From positions 1 through 64,000 of the forward strand of contig NZ_JNYZ01000035.1 in assembly GCF_000717335.1 (NCBI RefSeq): DNA of 64,000 bases. The letters run 5' to 3'. Shown piece after piece: positions 10,501-19,238 of this stretch. The DNA comes from Amycolatopsis jejuensis (GTDB taxonomy: Bacteria; Actinomycetota; Actinomycetes; Mycobacteriales; Pseudonocardiaceae). Position numbers and translations under genes: made by a program. Under the pieces are notes generated by a model that saw nothing but the letters and a program-made list of their open reading frames with translations, was not told the origin of the DNA and did not search any database. Within the stretch, counting starts at the first letter, position 1. Each line of letters starts with the position of its first letter.

Positions 10501-10876
10501 GCGGAACGCCGAGACTGCGCGCGCACACTGCGAGGTCGATCCGCAGCCGCGCGGCCGTGGTGGCGTACCCGGCGTGCTCAGCCGCGCGCAGAGCTGCGAC
10601 GGCACGGCCGACCGTCGATGTGCGTGCCCCGGTCCGCACTCGAGCGGCGACGACGAGCGCTTCGGCCCGGATCCAATGTCCGTCCGCGCCCGCCGTCTCG
10701 GCGAGCGCAGCTGCGCGTTCGCCGAGGACGAGGGACAACTCGGGCGCGCGCAGATGAAGCGCGTCGGCGCGGTCGATCAGCCGCCCGAGGTCGGCGAGGG
10801 TCCCGCCACCGGCAACGGCGGGCCGCCCGTCCGCGGTCGCGGACGGGCTGGGCCGGTTGTGCCTGCTGGTTTCCAC
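7559..10876 (-). CDS. TPR-like repeat protein with long low-complexity middle (1105 aa)
   Basis: Residues 25 to about 380 form an Ala/Leu-rich helical region that reads like tandem TPR-type hairpins (for example LRAEALCHLVGCLAQFGRKAELDRVLVEADRLL split over adjacent helices). Residues about 480-880 are low-complexity, rich in Arg/Ser/Ala/Asp and made of imperfect repeats such as RADSSQSAGEPLA and EGNATRRVDGSFAA. A short ordered tail follows (LAELLARALAEHQAG...LVKRLG). No signal peptide or membrane segment is seen. The start is GTG (10876), 18 bp after the ettA stop, so the gene is probably co-transcribed with ettA. The TPR region suggests a scaffold role; the function is unknown. Confidence 0.8.
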   Translation of the reverse strand: METSRHNRPSPSATADGRPAVAGGGTLADLGRLIDRADALHLRAPELSLVLGERAAALAETAGADGHWIRAEALVVAARVRTGARTSTVGRAVAALRAAEHAGYATTAARLRIDLAVCARSLGVPLLGLAALRPVLSEHVPPSLRAEALCHLVGCLAQFGRKAELDRVLVEADRLLVADDSLDADDRLLMRALLRNGTAAHRRRHGDLTAAADAARTGLGFLDKLHRPGDDGGLVRIRLVLQLVSTLLDRGDADMAYDIAEPILREPVRAAGIAPSAWLRLAVATRIHLPAGAGDAAAELVGEAVAATDRHGLAAVTARLWLELAQIEERFGSAEEAIACLHRARAAEHVHARARRQACGLIAGELGTDAVASLDLDDVLAASAPRDGRAVSMAVEPRVDAAVTSVMPIIRDDAPAPESPAKDRKPAWSFGTGGAQPDETSVIPAVREKPSEPGHGGGRRRAEDRHPSALPGWVRPFSRKDAETRDQPEDAPTQRAASWQTEETSGRTSGTRSAHRADSSQSAGEPLARRADSSRSAAESSARRGDSSQSAGEPLAHRADSSHSAEGSLARGVDRSLSAGETFPRRANVSRAADDFSPHAEASRGTDDASRQSAVFGAAEARSRTTDDPSLGSGSSRSAEEARRSEALRAAEDASRWVEASRAAVEARRAEAARSDATSRTTDGSLTAGKASRWAEATQAVGDAHRAESSRTMGETSDRPRDDRPGRRSAEEMTTRHTGASIAAGENVNGRAANATHRTDVSPGAGASATRRADASAGAKDTTYRAATENATHRADAAVAAEGNATRRVDGSFAAEGNATHRADGSFAAEGNATRRVDGSFAAEENAAPRRDGTAEMPDARRGEGARRAVEKASSPAEEPAAPRFSLRMPDLSDILPELPLAPASADEAAAPLWESAEWAQEEVARRESRGRTTRHDAEHGSVAAKSVLDRLGITATGGGGGRRRADDAGRRARDPEPDEPVATESAAAETETADKPDPAARPEESSAGEPWLPRLRMPPALDPLADIDDWTPSEQPFPDSYARAIAEDEPPPDAGLAELLARALAEHQAGTASAAALVKRLGPDDEPKKPVNGRATADRRHNGD
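8345..8512 (-). repeat. 42-bp in-frame tandem repeat inside the TPR-like gene
   Basis: Four units of 42 bp begin at 8345, 8387, 8429 and 8471 and encode the 14-residue unit EGNATxRxDGSFAA. The DNA copies are nearly identical in part (tccgcggcaaacgacccgtc), more alike than the surrounding older protein repeats. This suggests recent slippage or recombination. Confidence 0.85.
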
Positions 10877-10894
10877 TCGGGACCCCCGCGCCGG

Positions 10895-12571
<1,677 letters not shown>

Positions 12572-12721
12572 GCCAGCGATCGTAGAGTGGCCCCTCCGGC
12601 GCCCTGACGGCGGTCACCACCGGATCACCGAGGGTCATGCCCACATCACGCGGACGATATCAATTGCGGTCGCGTTCCTCCTTGTGTTCCTCCTGTTGCG
12701 GTCGGGCGTGGGTTCGGCGGG

Positions 12722-13333
12722 TCATGCCGCTTCGCCGGTCGGGGTGGACGGTTGCGGCGGGGTGGGGAACTCGAGGGTGAGTTGCTCTGATCTCTTGGCT
12801 CTGCGTGGGCGGCGGGGTGCGGTGGAGCGGCGGTTCGGGTGAGCGGCTGGCGGGTTGGCCGCTGGCGGGTTGGCAGCTGGTGGGTTGGCCGCTCGTGGGT
12901 TGGCTGCAGGCGGGGTGGCTGCTGGCGGGTTGGCGGCCGTTGGCGGGTTGGCGGTTGGCGAGGTGGCGGCTGGCGGGGTGGCGGCTGGCGGGGTGATGGC
13001 TGGCGGGGTGATGGCTGCTGGCGGGTTGGCGGTCGTGGTGTCGAGAGCAGCCGGTGAATCGACGGCTGCTGGACCGGGGGCAGCTGAGCCGGGGGCGGCT
13101 AAGTCTGGGGCGGCTAAGTCTGGGGCGGCTAAGTCTGGGGCGGCTGGTGAGTCTTCGTCAGCTGGTGGGTTGGCTACGGCGTGCGGCTGGGTGGCCGGGT
13201 GCGGGTGGTCGGTCAGGTAGTGGAGTTTGAGGAGGTGACGGCGGACCAATCCGGCGCGGCGGGCTTCGTCGAAGATGGCTCGGGTGGCTCGGTTGCGGGC
13301 GCGGCGGCCGGGAGGTCGGGGGTGGTCGGTCAT
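12722..13333 (-). CDS. Pro/Ala-repeat protein with basic N-terminus (203 aa)
   Basis: From ATG 13333 the product starts with a basic segment, MTDHPRPPGRRARNRATRAI, then a helix-like stretch (FDEARRAGLVRRHLLKLHYL). It then enters about 120 residues of APDLA and PPAAN pentapeptide repeats, and ends in a basic patch and QLTLEFPTPP. GGGA about 10 nt upstream could be a ribosome site. The open frame extends upstream to 13501 but without a better start. Such sequence can arise from GC bias, so coding is plausible rather than certain. No function is proposed. Confidence 0.45.
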   Translation of the reverse strand: MTDHPRPPGRRARNRATRAIFDEARRAGLVRRHLLKLHYLTDHPHPATQPHAVANPPADEDSPAAPDLAAPDLAAPDLAAPGSAAPGPAAVDSPAALDTTTANPPAAITPPAITPPAATPPAATSPTANPPTAANPPAATPPAANPRAANPPAANPPAANPPAAHPNRRSTAPRRPRRAKRSEQLTLEFPTPPQPSTPTGEAA

Positions 13334-13518
13334 GGGGCGTCCCGGGAGTCGGGGTGGTGACTGTGGGCAGCGAAGATCACGAATACGTCTCGGCGGGGTC
13401 GAGTAGTGGGGAGACGGGTGACGGCGCGCTTCGGCAGGCGTGGGATGTCGCCGCGGGCCGGAAGTCTCTGGCTGGAGAAACGCTGTGCTAGGGGCTAGCA
13501 CAGCGTTTCCCCTGGTAG

Positions 13519-13592
13519 TGCCCCCGGCAGGACTCGAACCTGCGACCTAGAGATTAGAAGGCTCTTGCTCTATCCAGCTGAGCTACGAGGGC
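13519..13592 (-). tRNA. tRNA-Arg (anticodon TCT)
   Basis: The minus strand folds as a cloverleaf: acceptor GCCCTCG pairs with CGGGGGC allowing a G-T pair, D-arm GCTCAGCTGGATAGAGC, anticodon loop CTTCTAA with TCT at 34-36, and T-arm GCAGGTTCGAGTCCTGC. Length is 74 nt with discriminator A; CCA is not encoded. The pair next to the anticodon loop appears weak (C opposite T). Confidence 0.95.
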
Positions 13593-14441
13593 CCGGGTGG
13601 CCGACAGTTGCTGCTCTCCAGCATGGGCAGCTTAGTCATCGCCAATCTCTCGATCGTTCGACACCGTCGAATCGTTTCAGGTTCGGTTCGGCGGATTTGG
13701 GGGCGTGGGGAGGCGGGTTGCGACGGGGTGCGACAGAGCCGGTACGCACCGCTTGCGGGGGACGTCCGGGAGGTGGCCGGGTGGGGTGCGGGGGTGCCGG
13801 GTTGCGGGACGGAGGCATCGGGATCTCCGGGTGTGTTGTGGACATGCGGTGGGTCGGGTGGTCGGCGGAACTGGGGCGGTGTGGGTGGACGGGTCAGGGG
13901 TCTGGCGGCCTGGGATCTCCGGGTGAGCGGGATGGGACGGAAGGGCAGGACTGCGGCCCGGCTGTGTCCGTCGCCGGGGCGGGTGGCTGGGCGGGCGTCT
14001 CGTGGGTATGGGCAGGGCGGGGGCCTCGCCTCCCGGGCCTGGGTCGGGGCCGGGCTCGGGAGGCGAGGGGTCGGGAGGGTCAGGAGGGACGGGACGGTCG
14101 GGTCGGGAGGCAAGGGGTCGGGAGGGTTGGGGGCCCGTGGGCGCGGTGTGCGCGGGGGTGCGCCCACGGGCCGGGGGGCCGCTCGGGGGTGCGGCCCCAG
14201 GGACCGGCGTAACCGGCTGCGAGTCGACTCGGCCTGGAGCTGGCCGGTTCGGCGGTCCCGGTCTCGGGGTTGCGGGGCTGGTCGTTCGGCAGGCCCGGTG
14301 TAGCGGTTGCGGGGGTGACCGTCGGCCAGTTGCGGGCTGGCCGTTATCGAGCTGGTTGCTCTCCAGCTCTGGTGTTGCGGTTATTGAGCTGACCGTTCAC
14401 CAGTCCCGAACCCGGCGCTCGGAAAGCTCCGGGGCCCGGGG
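13593..14441. other. 849-bp spacer with strong G-strand asymmetry, no gene recognised
   Basis: Several frames are open on both strands (for example 13608-14303 plus and 13583-14167 minus), but all read as Gly/Arg or Pro/Arg low-complexity without a plausible product. The plus strand between about 13690 and 14215 is very G-rich, with repeated gggtcgggag and aggggtcgggaggg words around 14040-14130, capable of G-quadruplexes. From 14215 to 14400 there are imperfect copies of words such as gttgcggg and gaccgttcaccag. Confidence 0.5.
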
Positions 14442-14882
14442 CTACTCCCACACTTTCAGGGCACGGACCACGAACGGAGACTGTGGCACGTAGGTGCCGC
14501 CACCGGGATAGGTGATGAAATCTCCCTCGGTCGTGCATTCCGTGTCCTGATAGATGGTGACGTCCCTGGTCATTCGGTTCACGAAGGAATGTGCCTGGAA
14601 TCCCTCGGGGAGGGGGATGCAGTCGCTTGGGTTGGCGGTGCGCAGGTCGTAATGCTGGGTGGTGCCGGAATAGTTTTCGCCGTCCCATAGGCAGAATTCG
14701 CCTGCTGTGCAGGTCGGCGGGGCCGGATCTGCTTGTGCCATCCCGGAACCGGCCAGGAGACCGGCGGCTACCAGCAGCAGGACCCGGGGCAGGCGGCCTG
14801 CGGTGCCGGGCATCCTGGACGGGGTGCCGGGCCAGGCGGGGCGGCCGGGGAAGGGCAGGGTCGGCTTCAGGCGGTGGAACAT
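14442..14882 (-). CDS. Secreted peptidase inhibitor family I36-like protein (146 aa)
   Basis: A signal peptide is visible (RLPRVLLLVAAGLLAGSGMAQA, residues about 31-52) with likely cleavage after AQA. The mature part is about 95 residues with GEFCLWDGENYSGTTQHYDL, the beta/gamma-crystallin-like opening motif of the I36 family (Streptomyces metalloproteinase inhibitor SMI), plus four mature-region Cys for two disulfides. The first ATG (14882) follows GAGGGGG by about 8 nt; a shorter start at MPGTAGR (residue 25) would give a more usual signal peptide length. Known family role: binding and inhibition of extracellular metallopeptidases, though many members are untested. Confidence 0.82.
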   Translation of the reverse strand: MFHRLKPTLPFPGRPAWPGTPSRMPGTAGRLPRVLLLVAAGLLAGSGMAQADPAPPTCTAGEFCLWDGENYSGTTQHYDLRTANPSDCIPLPEGFQAHSFVNRMTRDVTIYQDTECTTEGDFITYPGGGTYVPQSPFVVRALKVWE

Positions 14883-15116
14883 TGTGGTAAACCCCCTCTT
14901 GTCGGCGACCGGGTGGCCGCCGAGGAAACGCTTACCTCCGGTGGCCGGGTGGCCGCCATGGGAATCGCGTACCTCTACGATGGCGCGTCCGCAGCAGTTT
15001 GTCTGCACGCATTTTGCCGCTTGTGGACAACTCGGTCCCCTTCACTCGAATGGGACCTCGTTATCCACAGATCGGTGGACGGTCTTGCCAAAACACCCAC
15101 CGACCACCCCAGAAAA
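14883..15116. other. Spacer between LacI-type gene and I36-like gene
   Basis: The stretch carries the promoter side of the I36-like gene. A direct repeat ggtggccgggtggccgcc lies around 14909-14956. No gene or clear hairpin is visible. Confidence 0.4.
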
Positions 15117-16157
15117 TCAAAGGGCCGCAGTGCTTTCCCGGACGGCCAAGGACACCGGCAGTTCGAGTGGCGGCGGAGGGGGATCGCCGTTCAGCAGGCG
15201 CAGGACCAGTTCTCCGGCGGCTCGGCCTTTTCCGGCCAGGTCCTGGCGGACGGTGGTCAGTGGTGGTTCGGACCATGCGGCTTGCGGGGTGTCGTCGAAG
15301 CCGACTATCGAAACGTCTTCCGGTACGCGTAGTCCCAGGCGGCGGGCGGCGGCGATGGCGGCGAAGGCCAACTGGTCGGACATGCAGAGCAGTGCGGTCG
15401 GCCGGGGATCGGTCGTCAGGAGGTCGGTGACGCGGGCGCGGGCGGTCTGGGCGGAGAGCCACGGGGCTTCGGTCACGGTGACGTCGGTGATTCCGGCCGA
15501 CGACAGCGTGTCGAGGTACCCGGCCAGGCGTTCGCGGGTGCCGTGGAAAGCGCTCGAATGACGCTGAATGCGTGGTGCGGCGAGGATTCCGAACCTCCGG
15601 TGGCCCAAGTCCGCCAAATGCTGCGCTGCGAGTGCCGCTCCGCCACGATCGTCGCAGCCTACCCTCGCTGACGTCGGCAGCAGCGGCTGGTCGATGACCA
15701 CCAGCGGCAAACCCCGGGCGCGTACCGCTTCCAGTGCGGGAGTGCCGTCGGCGAGGGAGTACGCGACCGCGATGTCCGCCTGTGCTGCCAGCACCCGCGA
15801 CGCCGGTGGGCCGTCCTGTGCTTCGCCGCCGGGCAGGAGGAGCAGGGCGTTTCCGGTGGGTTCGACCGTCTTCGCGAGCGCGTCCAGGGTGATCGACAGC
15901 GCCGGGTCCGAAAACGCGGCGGACAGGGACGAATCGAGCAGGAACGCGATCGCGCCGGTGCGGCTCGTCGCCAGGCTGCGTGCGGTCGGGTCCGGGCCGG
16001 GGTAACCGAGTTCACCCGCCACCCGCAGAATCTGCTCCCGCAACCGCGCCGACAGCTGGTCAGGCCGGTTGTAGGCGTTGGACACCGTGGCGCGCGACAC
16101 CCCGACCGCCCGCGCGACGTCGTCCAGCGTCGGACGGCGGCGACGGCTGCTGGTCAT
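15117..16157 (-). CDS. LacI-family transcriptional regulator (346 aa)
   Basis: The N-terminus RRPTLDDVARAVGVSRATVSNAYNRPDQLS is a LacI-type helix-turn-helix with hinge helix, followed by a periplasmic-binding-protein-like effector domain (VGCDDRGGAALAAQHLADLGHRRFGIL and VSIVGFDDTPQAAWSEPPLTTVRQDL). ATG at 16157 gives the usual start MTSSRRRRPTLDDVA. No sugar operon lies beside it: the plus-strand neighbour is the CopD/CtaG gene and the downstream minus gene is the I36-like inhibitor. The target and effector are therefore unknown; autoregulation through the inverted repeat just upstream is likely. Confidence 0.92.
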   Translation of the reverse strand: MTSSRRRRPTLDDVARAVGVSRATVSNAYNRPDQLSARLREQILRVAGELGYPGPDPTARSLATSRTGAIAFLLDSSLSAAFSDPALSITLDALAKTVEPTGNALLLLPGGEAQDGPPASRVLAAQADIAVAYSLADGTPALEAVRARGLPLVVIDQPLLPTSARVGCDDRGGAALAAQHLADLGHRRFGILAAPRIQRHSSAFHGTRERLAGYLDTLSSAGITDVTVTEAPWLSAQTARARVTDLLTTDPRPTALLCMSDQLAFAAIAAARRLGLRVPEDVSIVGFDDTPQAAWSEPPLTTVRQDLAGKGRAAGELVLRLLNGDPPPPPLELPVSLAVRESTAAL

Positions 16158-16171
16158 CGGCGGAGCATAGA

Positions 16172-16216
16172 GGAATGTCTTGCCGCGCACCGGATTCGGC
16201 CATCCCGAGACATTCC
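16172..16216. promoter_or_regulatory. Inverted repeat upstream of the LacI-type gene
   Basis: GGAATGTCT (16172-16180) and its exact complement AGACATTCC (16208-16216) flank 27 bp, and a near-copy AAGACATCCC follows immediately. The position between the divergent LacI and CopD/CtaG genes fits an operator for one or both. Not a classical LacI half-site spacing, so the assignment is tentative. Confidence 0.4.
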
Positions 16217-16309
16217 AAGACATCCCGGGGCATCCCGGCCAGGGCAAACACCCCGCGCGAGAGCCAGGGCCCCGTGCCGCCGCGGGCCGGACCGGCCTAG
16301 TCTCGTGGG

Positions 16310-18328
16310 GTGAGTTCGGAACCTGTGCCCAAGCCGGATGCACCCGCCGGACGCCGGACGAGTGTGCTTCCGTTGCTGTCGGTCGGGGTCGTGCTCGCGG
16401 TGGTCGTCGCGGTGGGGCTCGTCGCGCTCACCGGCGGGGCGGGTTACCTCATCGCCGGGCTGCCCGACCCCGGCCTCGTCACGCGGTACGGCGTCACCGT
16501 GGTCCGGGTGCTCGCCGAGGCGGCTTCGGTCGTGTGCGTCGGCGCGTTGCTGCTGGCCGCTTTCCTCGTACCGCCCCAGAAATCGGGCACGCTCGGCCCC
16601 GAGGGGTACGCCGCCGTCCGCACCGCCGGGATTGCCGCGTGGGTGTGGTTCGCGGCCGCCATCCTGTCCGTCGTCTTCACCGCGGCGGACAGCGCGGGCA
16701 AACCGCTCGGCGAAGTCCTTGCCCCGGACACGCTTCTCGACCTGATCAACGCGATCGAGCAACCCAAAGCCTGGCTCTGGACGGCCCTGATCGCGATCCT
16801 CCTCGCGCTCGGCTGCCGTCTGGTGCTGAGCTGGGGCTGGAGCGTGGTGCTGTTCGTGCTGGCCGTCGGCGGGCTGGTGCCGGTGGCGGTCACCGGGCAC
16901 TCCGCGAGCGGCGGTTCGCACGATCTGGCCACCAACAGCCTCCTGTACCACCTGGTCGCCGCCGCGCTGTGGGTCGGCGGGCTGCTCGCCGTGCTCGCAC
17001 TGGGCTGGCGCCGTGGCAAGCACCTCAGCCTCGCCGCGCAGCGGTTCTCCAAGCTGGCGCTGGTCTGCTGGATCGTGATGGCGGTGTCCGGCGTCGTCAA
17101 CGCGCTGGTGCGGATCAACCTCGCCGACCTCTTCACCACCGACTACGGCCTGCTCGTGGTCGCCAAGACCGTCGCGTTGCTGCTCCTCGGTGTCTTCGGG
17201 CACCAGCAGCGCAGCCGCGGGGTCGCGAACCTCGTCGACGGCAAGGGCGGCAGTCAGCTGCTGCGGCTCGCGGCCGTCGAGGTGCTGATCATGTTCGTCA
17301 CCATCGGCATCGCGTCCGGGCTCGCCCGCACGCCCCCGCCGCCGGACGCGATCACCCAGCCGTCGACCGTCGAACTGCTCATCGGATACGAACTTCAAGG
17401 CCCGCCCACGTTCTGGCGGCTGCTCACCGACTGGCGGTTCGACCTCGTCTACGGCACCCTCGCGCTCGTCCTCGCCGGGCTGTACCTGGCGGGCGTACGG
17501 CGGCTGCGCAAGCGCGGCGACGCGTGGCCGGTCGGCCGTCTCGTGTCGTGGCTGGCCGGCTGCCTGGTGATCCTGCTGGCGACGTCGTCGGGGATCGGCC
17601 GGTACGCGCCCGCGATGTTCAGCGTGCACATGGGCAACCACATGCTCCTGTCGATGGTCGCACCGGTGCTGCTCGTGCTGGGCGGCCCCGTCACGCTCGC
17701 CCTGCGCGCACTCCCCCCGGCAGGCGGCGACGCTCCCCCGGGTCCGCGCGAATGGCTGCTCGCCGCCGTGCATTCGCCGGTATCGCGGTTTCTGACGAAC
17801 CCGATCGTCGCGCTGCTGCTGTTCGTCGGTTCCTTCTACGCGCTGTACTTCTCCGGTCTCTTCGACTCCGCGCTCAACTACCACTGGGCGCACCTGGCGA
17901 TGAACGCGCACTTCCTGCTCGTCGGCTACGTCTTCTACTGGCCGGTGATCGGCGTCGACCCGGCGCCGCGACGGCTGCCGCACATCGGCAGGCTCGGGAT
18001 GATGTTCGGGGCCATGCCGTTCCACGCGTTCTTCGGCGTGATCCTGATGAACATGCAGACCGTGATCGGCCGCGACTTCTACACCTCGCTGCGGCTGCCG
18101 TGGGTCGGCGATCTGCTCACCGACCAGCGGCTCGGCGGCGGGATCGCGTGGGCGTCCGGCGAAATCCCGGTGCTGCTCGTGCTCATTGCGCTGCTGGTGC
18201 AGTGGGCGCGGCAGGACGAACGCGAGGCGAAGCGGCGCGACCGGCGCGAGGAAACCACCGGTGGCGAGGAACTGGCTGCGTACAACGCCATGCTGAAGAA
18301 CCTCGCCGAGGGCAAGCGGGTCGAGTAG
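16310..18328 (+). CDS. CopD/CtaG fusion: copper transport and cytochrome oxidase assembly membrane protein
   Basis: The 672-residue protein is polytopic. The N-terminal part (about residues 20-330) contains the CopD-type transmembrane domain with HSASGGSHDLATNSLLYHLVAAALWVGG broken across helices. The C-terminal part (about 360-630) matches caa3-type oxidase assembly factor CtaG (FSVHMGNHMLLSMVAPVLL, LNYHWAHLAMNAHF, MPFHAFFGVILMN), rich in conserved His. The tail is charged and cytoplasmic. Known role: copper import or delivery to cytochrome c oxidase. The start is GTG (16310). Its 3' end abuts the convergent EamA gene with no spacer. Confidence 0.92.
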   Translation: MSSEPVPKPDAPAGRRTSVLPLLSVGVVLAVVVAVGLVALTGGAGYLIAGLPDPGLVTRYGVTVVRVLAEAASVVCVGALLLAAFLVPPQKSGTLGPEGYAAVRTAGIAAWVWFAAAILSVVFTAADSAGKPLGEVLAPDTLLDLINAIEQPKAWLWTALIAILLALGCRLVLSWGWSVVLFVLAVGGLVPVAVTGHSASGGSHDLATNSLLYHLVAAALWVGGLLAVLALGWRRGKHLSLAAQRFSKLALVCWIVMAVSGVVNALVRINLADLFTTDYGLLVVAKTVALLLLGVFGHQQRSRGVANLVDGKGGSQLLRLAAVEVLIMFVTIGIASGLARTPPPPDAITQPSTVELLIGYELQGPPTFWRLLTDWRFDLVYGTLALVLAGLYLAGVRRLRKRGDAWPVGRLVSWLAGCLVILLATSSGIGRYAPAMFSVHMGNHMLLSMVAPVLLVLGGPVTLALRALPPAGGDAPPGPREWLLAAVHSPVSRFLTNPIVALLLFVGSFYALYFSGLFDSALNYHWAHLAMNAHFLLVGYVFYWPVIGVDPAPRRLPHIGRLGMMFGAMPFHAFFGVILMNMQTVIGRDFYTSLRLPWVGDLLTDQRLGGGIAWASGEIPVLLVLIALLVQWARQDEREAKRRDRREETTGGEELAAYNAMLKNLAEGKRVE

Positions 18329-19207
18329 CTACCTGCTCCGCACGCGCACCACGGTTCCGGCGCACGCGACCACGGCGAGGCCGCCGAGAATCGTCGGCCA
18401 CGTCAGGTGTTCGCCGAGGAACAGCGCCGACCACAGGAGCGTCAGCACCGGCTGTACCAGCTGGACCTGGCTGACCTGTGTCATCGGACCCAAGCCGAGG
18501 CCGCGGTACCAGGCGAAATAGCCCAGGTACATGCTCACCACGGCCAGGTACGCGAACGCCGCCCACTCCATCGGCGTCGCGCGGAGCGGGTGATCCGCCA
18601 CTGAGACCGCGGTGAGCACGACCATCAGCGGCGCGGAAACCACCAGCGCCCAGGAAACTGTCTGCCAGGCGCCCAATTCCCGGGCCAGCAGGCCGCCCTC
18701 CGCGTACCCGATCGCGGCCGCGAGCACGGCGCCGAAGAGGAGCGCGTCCGACCAGTGCAATCCGCCCAGACCGCCTTGCCCGACAGCGAAACCGACGGCT
18801 GCTGCAGCGCCGACCGCGGCCATGATCCAGAAAACCACCGGCGGCCGTTCGCGGACCCGCAGCACCGCTGTCACAGCCGTCGCAGCGGGGAGAAGCGCGA
18901 TCACGACGGCGCCGTGGCTCGCCGAAGCCGTGGTGAGCGCGTACGACGTGAGCAACGGAAAGCCCACCACGACCCCGCCCGCGACAATCGCCACCCGCAC
19001 CCACTGGGTACCGCGTGGAAGGCGTTGCCTGGTCAGCAATAGCGCGGCACCGGCGAGCGCCGCGGCCACCACTGCGCGGGCCGAGCCGATGAACAACGCC
19101 GACAGACCGCCGCTTTCCACTGCGACACGCGTGAAAGGCACCGTGAACGAGAACGCCACCACACCGAGCAGACCCCACCAGAGGCCGGAGCGGGGTAGCA
19201 CCTTCAC
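18329..19207 (-). CDS. EamA/RhaT-type (DMT superfamily) transporter
   Basis: The protein has about ten hydrophobic segments arranged as two EamA repeats (FTVPFTRVAVESGGLSALFIGSARAVVAAAL in repeat 1; VSMYLGYFAWYRGLGLGPMTQVSQVQLVQPVLTLL in repeat 2). GTG at 19207 gives 292 aa, the normal size; a longer ATG start at 19240 would overlap the start codon of the divergent regulator. Known role: export of metabolites or amino acids. The divergent MocR-type regulator probably controls it through the TAGCGCTA site between them. Confidence 0.9.
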   Translation of the reverse strand: MKVLPRSGLWWGLLGVVAFSFTVPFTRVAVESGGLSALFIGSARAVVAAALAGAALLLTRQRLPRGTQWVRVAIVAGGVVVGFPLLTSYALTTASASHGAVVIALLPAATAVTAVLRVRERPPVVFWIMAAVGAAAAVGFAVGQGGLGGLHWSDALLFGAVLAAAIGYAEGGLLARELGAWQTVSWALVVSAPLMVVLTAVSVADHPLRATPMEWAAFAYLAVVSMYLGYFAWYRGLGLGPMTQVSQVQLVQPVLTLLWSALFLGEHLTWPTILGGLAVVACAGTVVRVRSR

Positions 19208-19217
19208 ATCGGGGAGA

Positions 19218-19230
19218 GTAGCGCTATCCT
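19218..19230 (+). promoter_or_regulatory. TAGCGCTA operator overlapping a -10 element (divergent EamA/MocR genes)
   Basis: The palindrome TAGCGCTA (19219-19226) overlaps TATCCT (19225-19230), a good -10 hexamer only 8 nt before the regulator ATG at 19239. This implies a nearly leaderless mRNA. A second, longer copy GTAGCGCTAC lies inside the regulator gene at 19554-19563. Binding by the adjacent MocR-type protein is an inference. Confidence 0.5.
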
Positions 19231-19238
19231 CAAGCTTC

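Noticed and set aside
12805..13057. Trp-rich tandem repeat protein on the plus strand (AGW repeats)
   Set aside because: It is the complement of the Pro/Ala repeat frame; the minus-strand product is more plausible.
13608..14303. Gly/Arg-rich 231-residue protein
   Set aside because: No ribosome site, no conserved-looking segment and equally long frames on the other strand; composition alone explains it.
16154..18025. A 623-codon minus-strand frame opposite the CopD/CtaG gene
   Set aside because: Low-complexity charged shadow; the plus strand encodes clear membrane helices.
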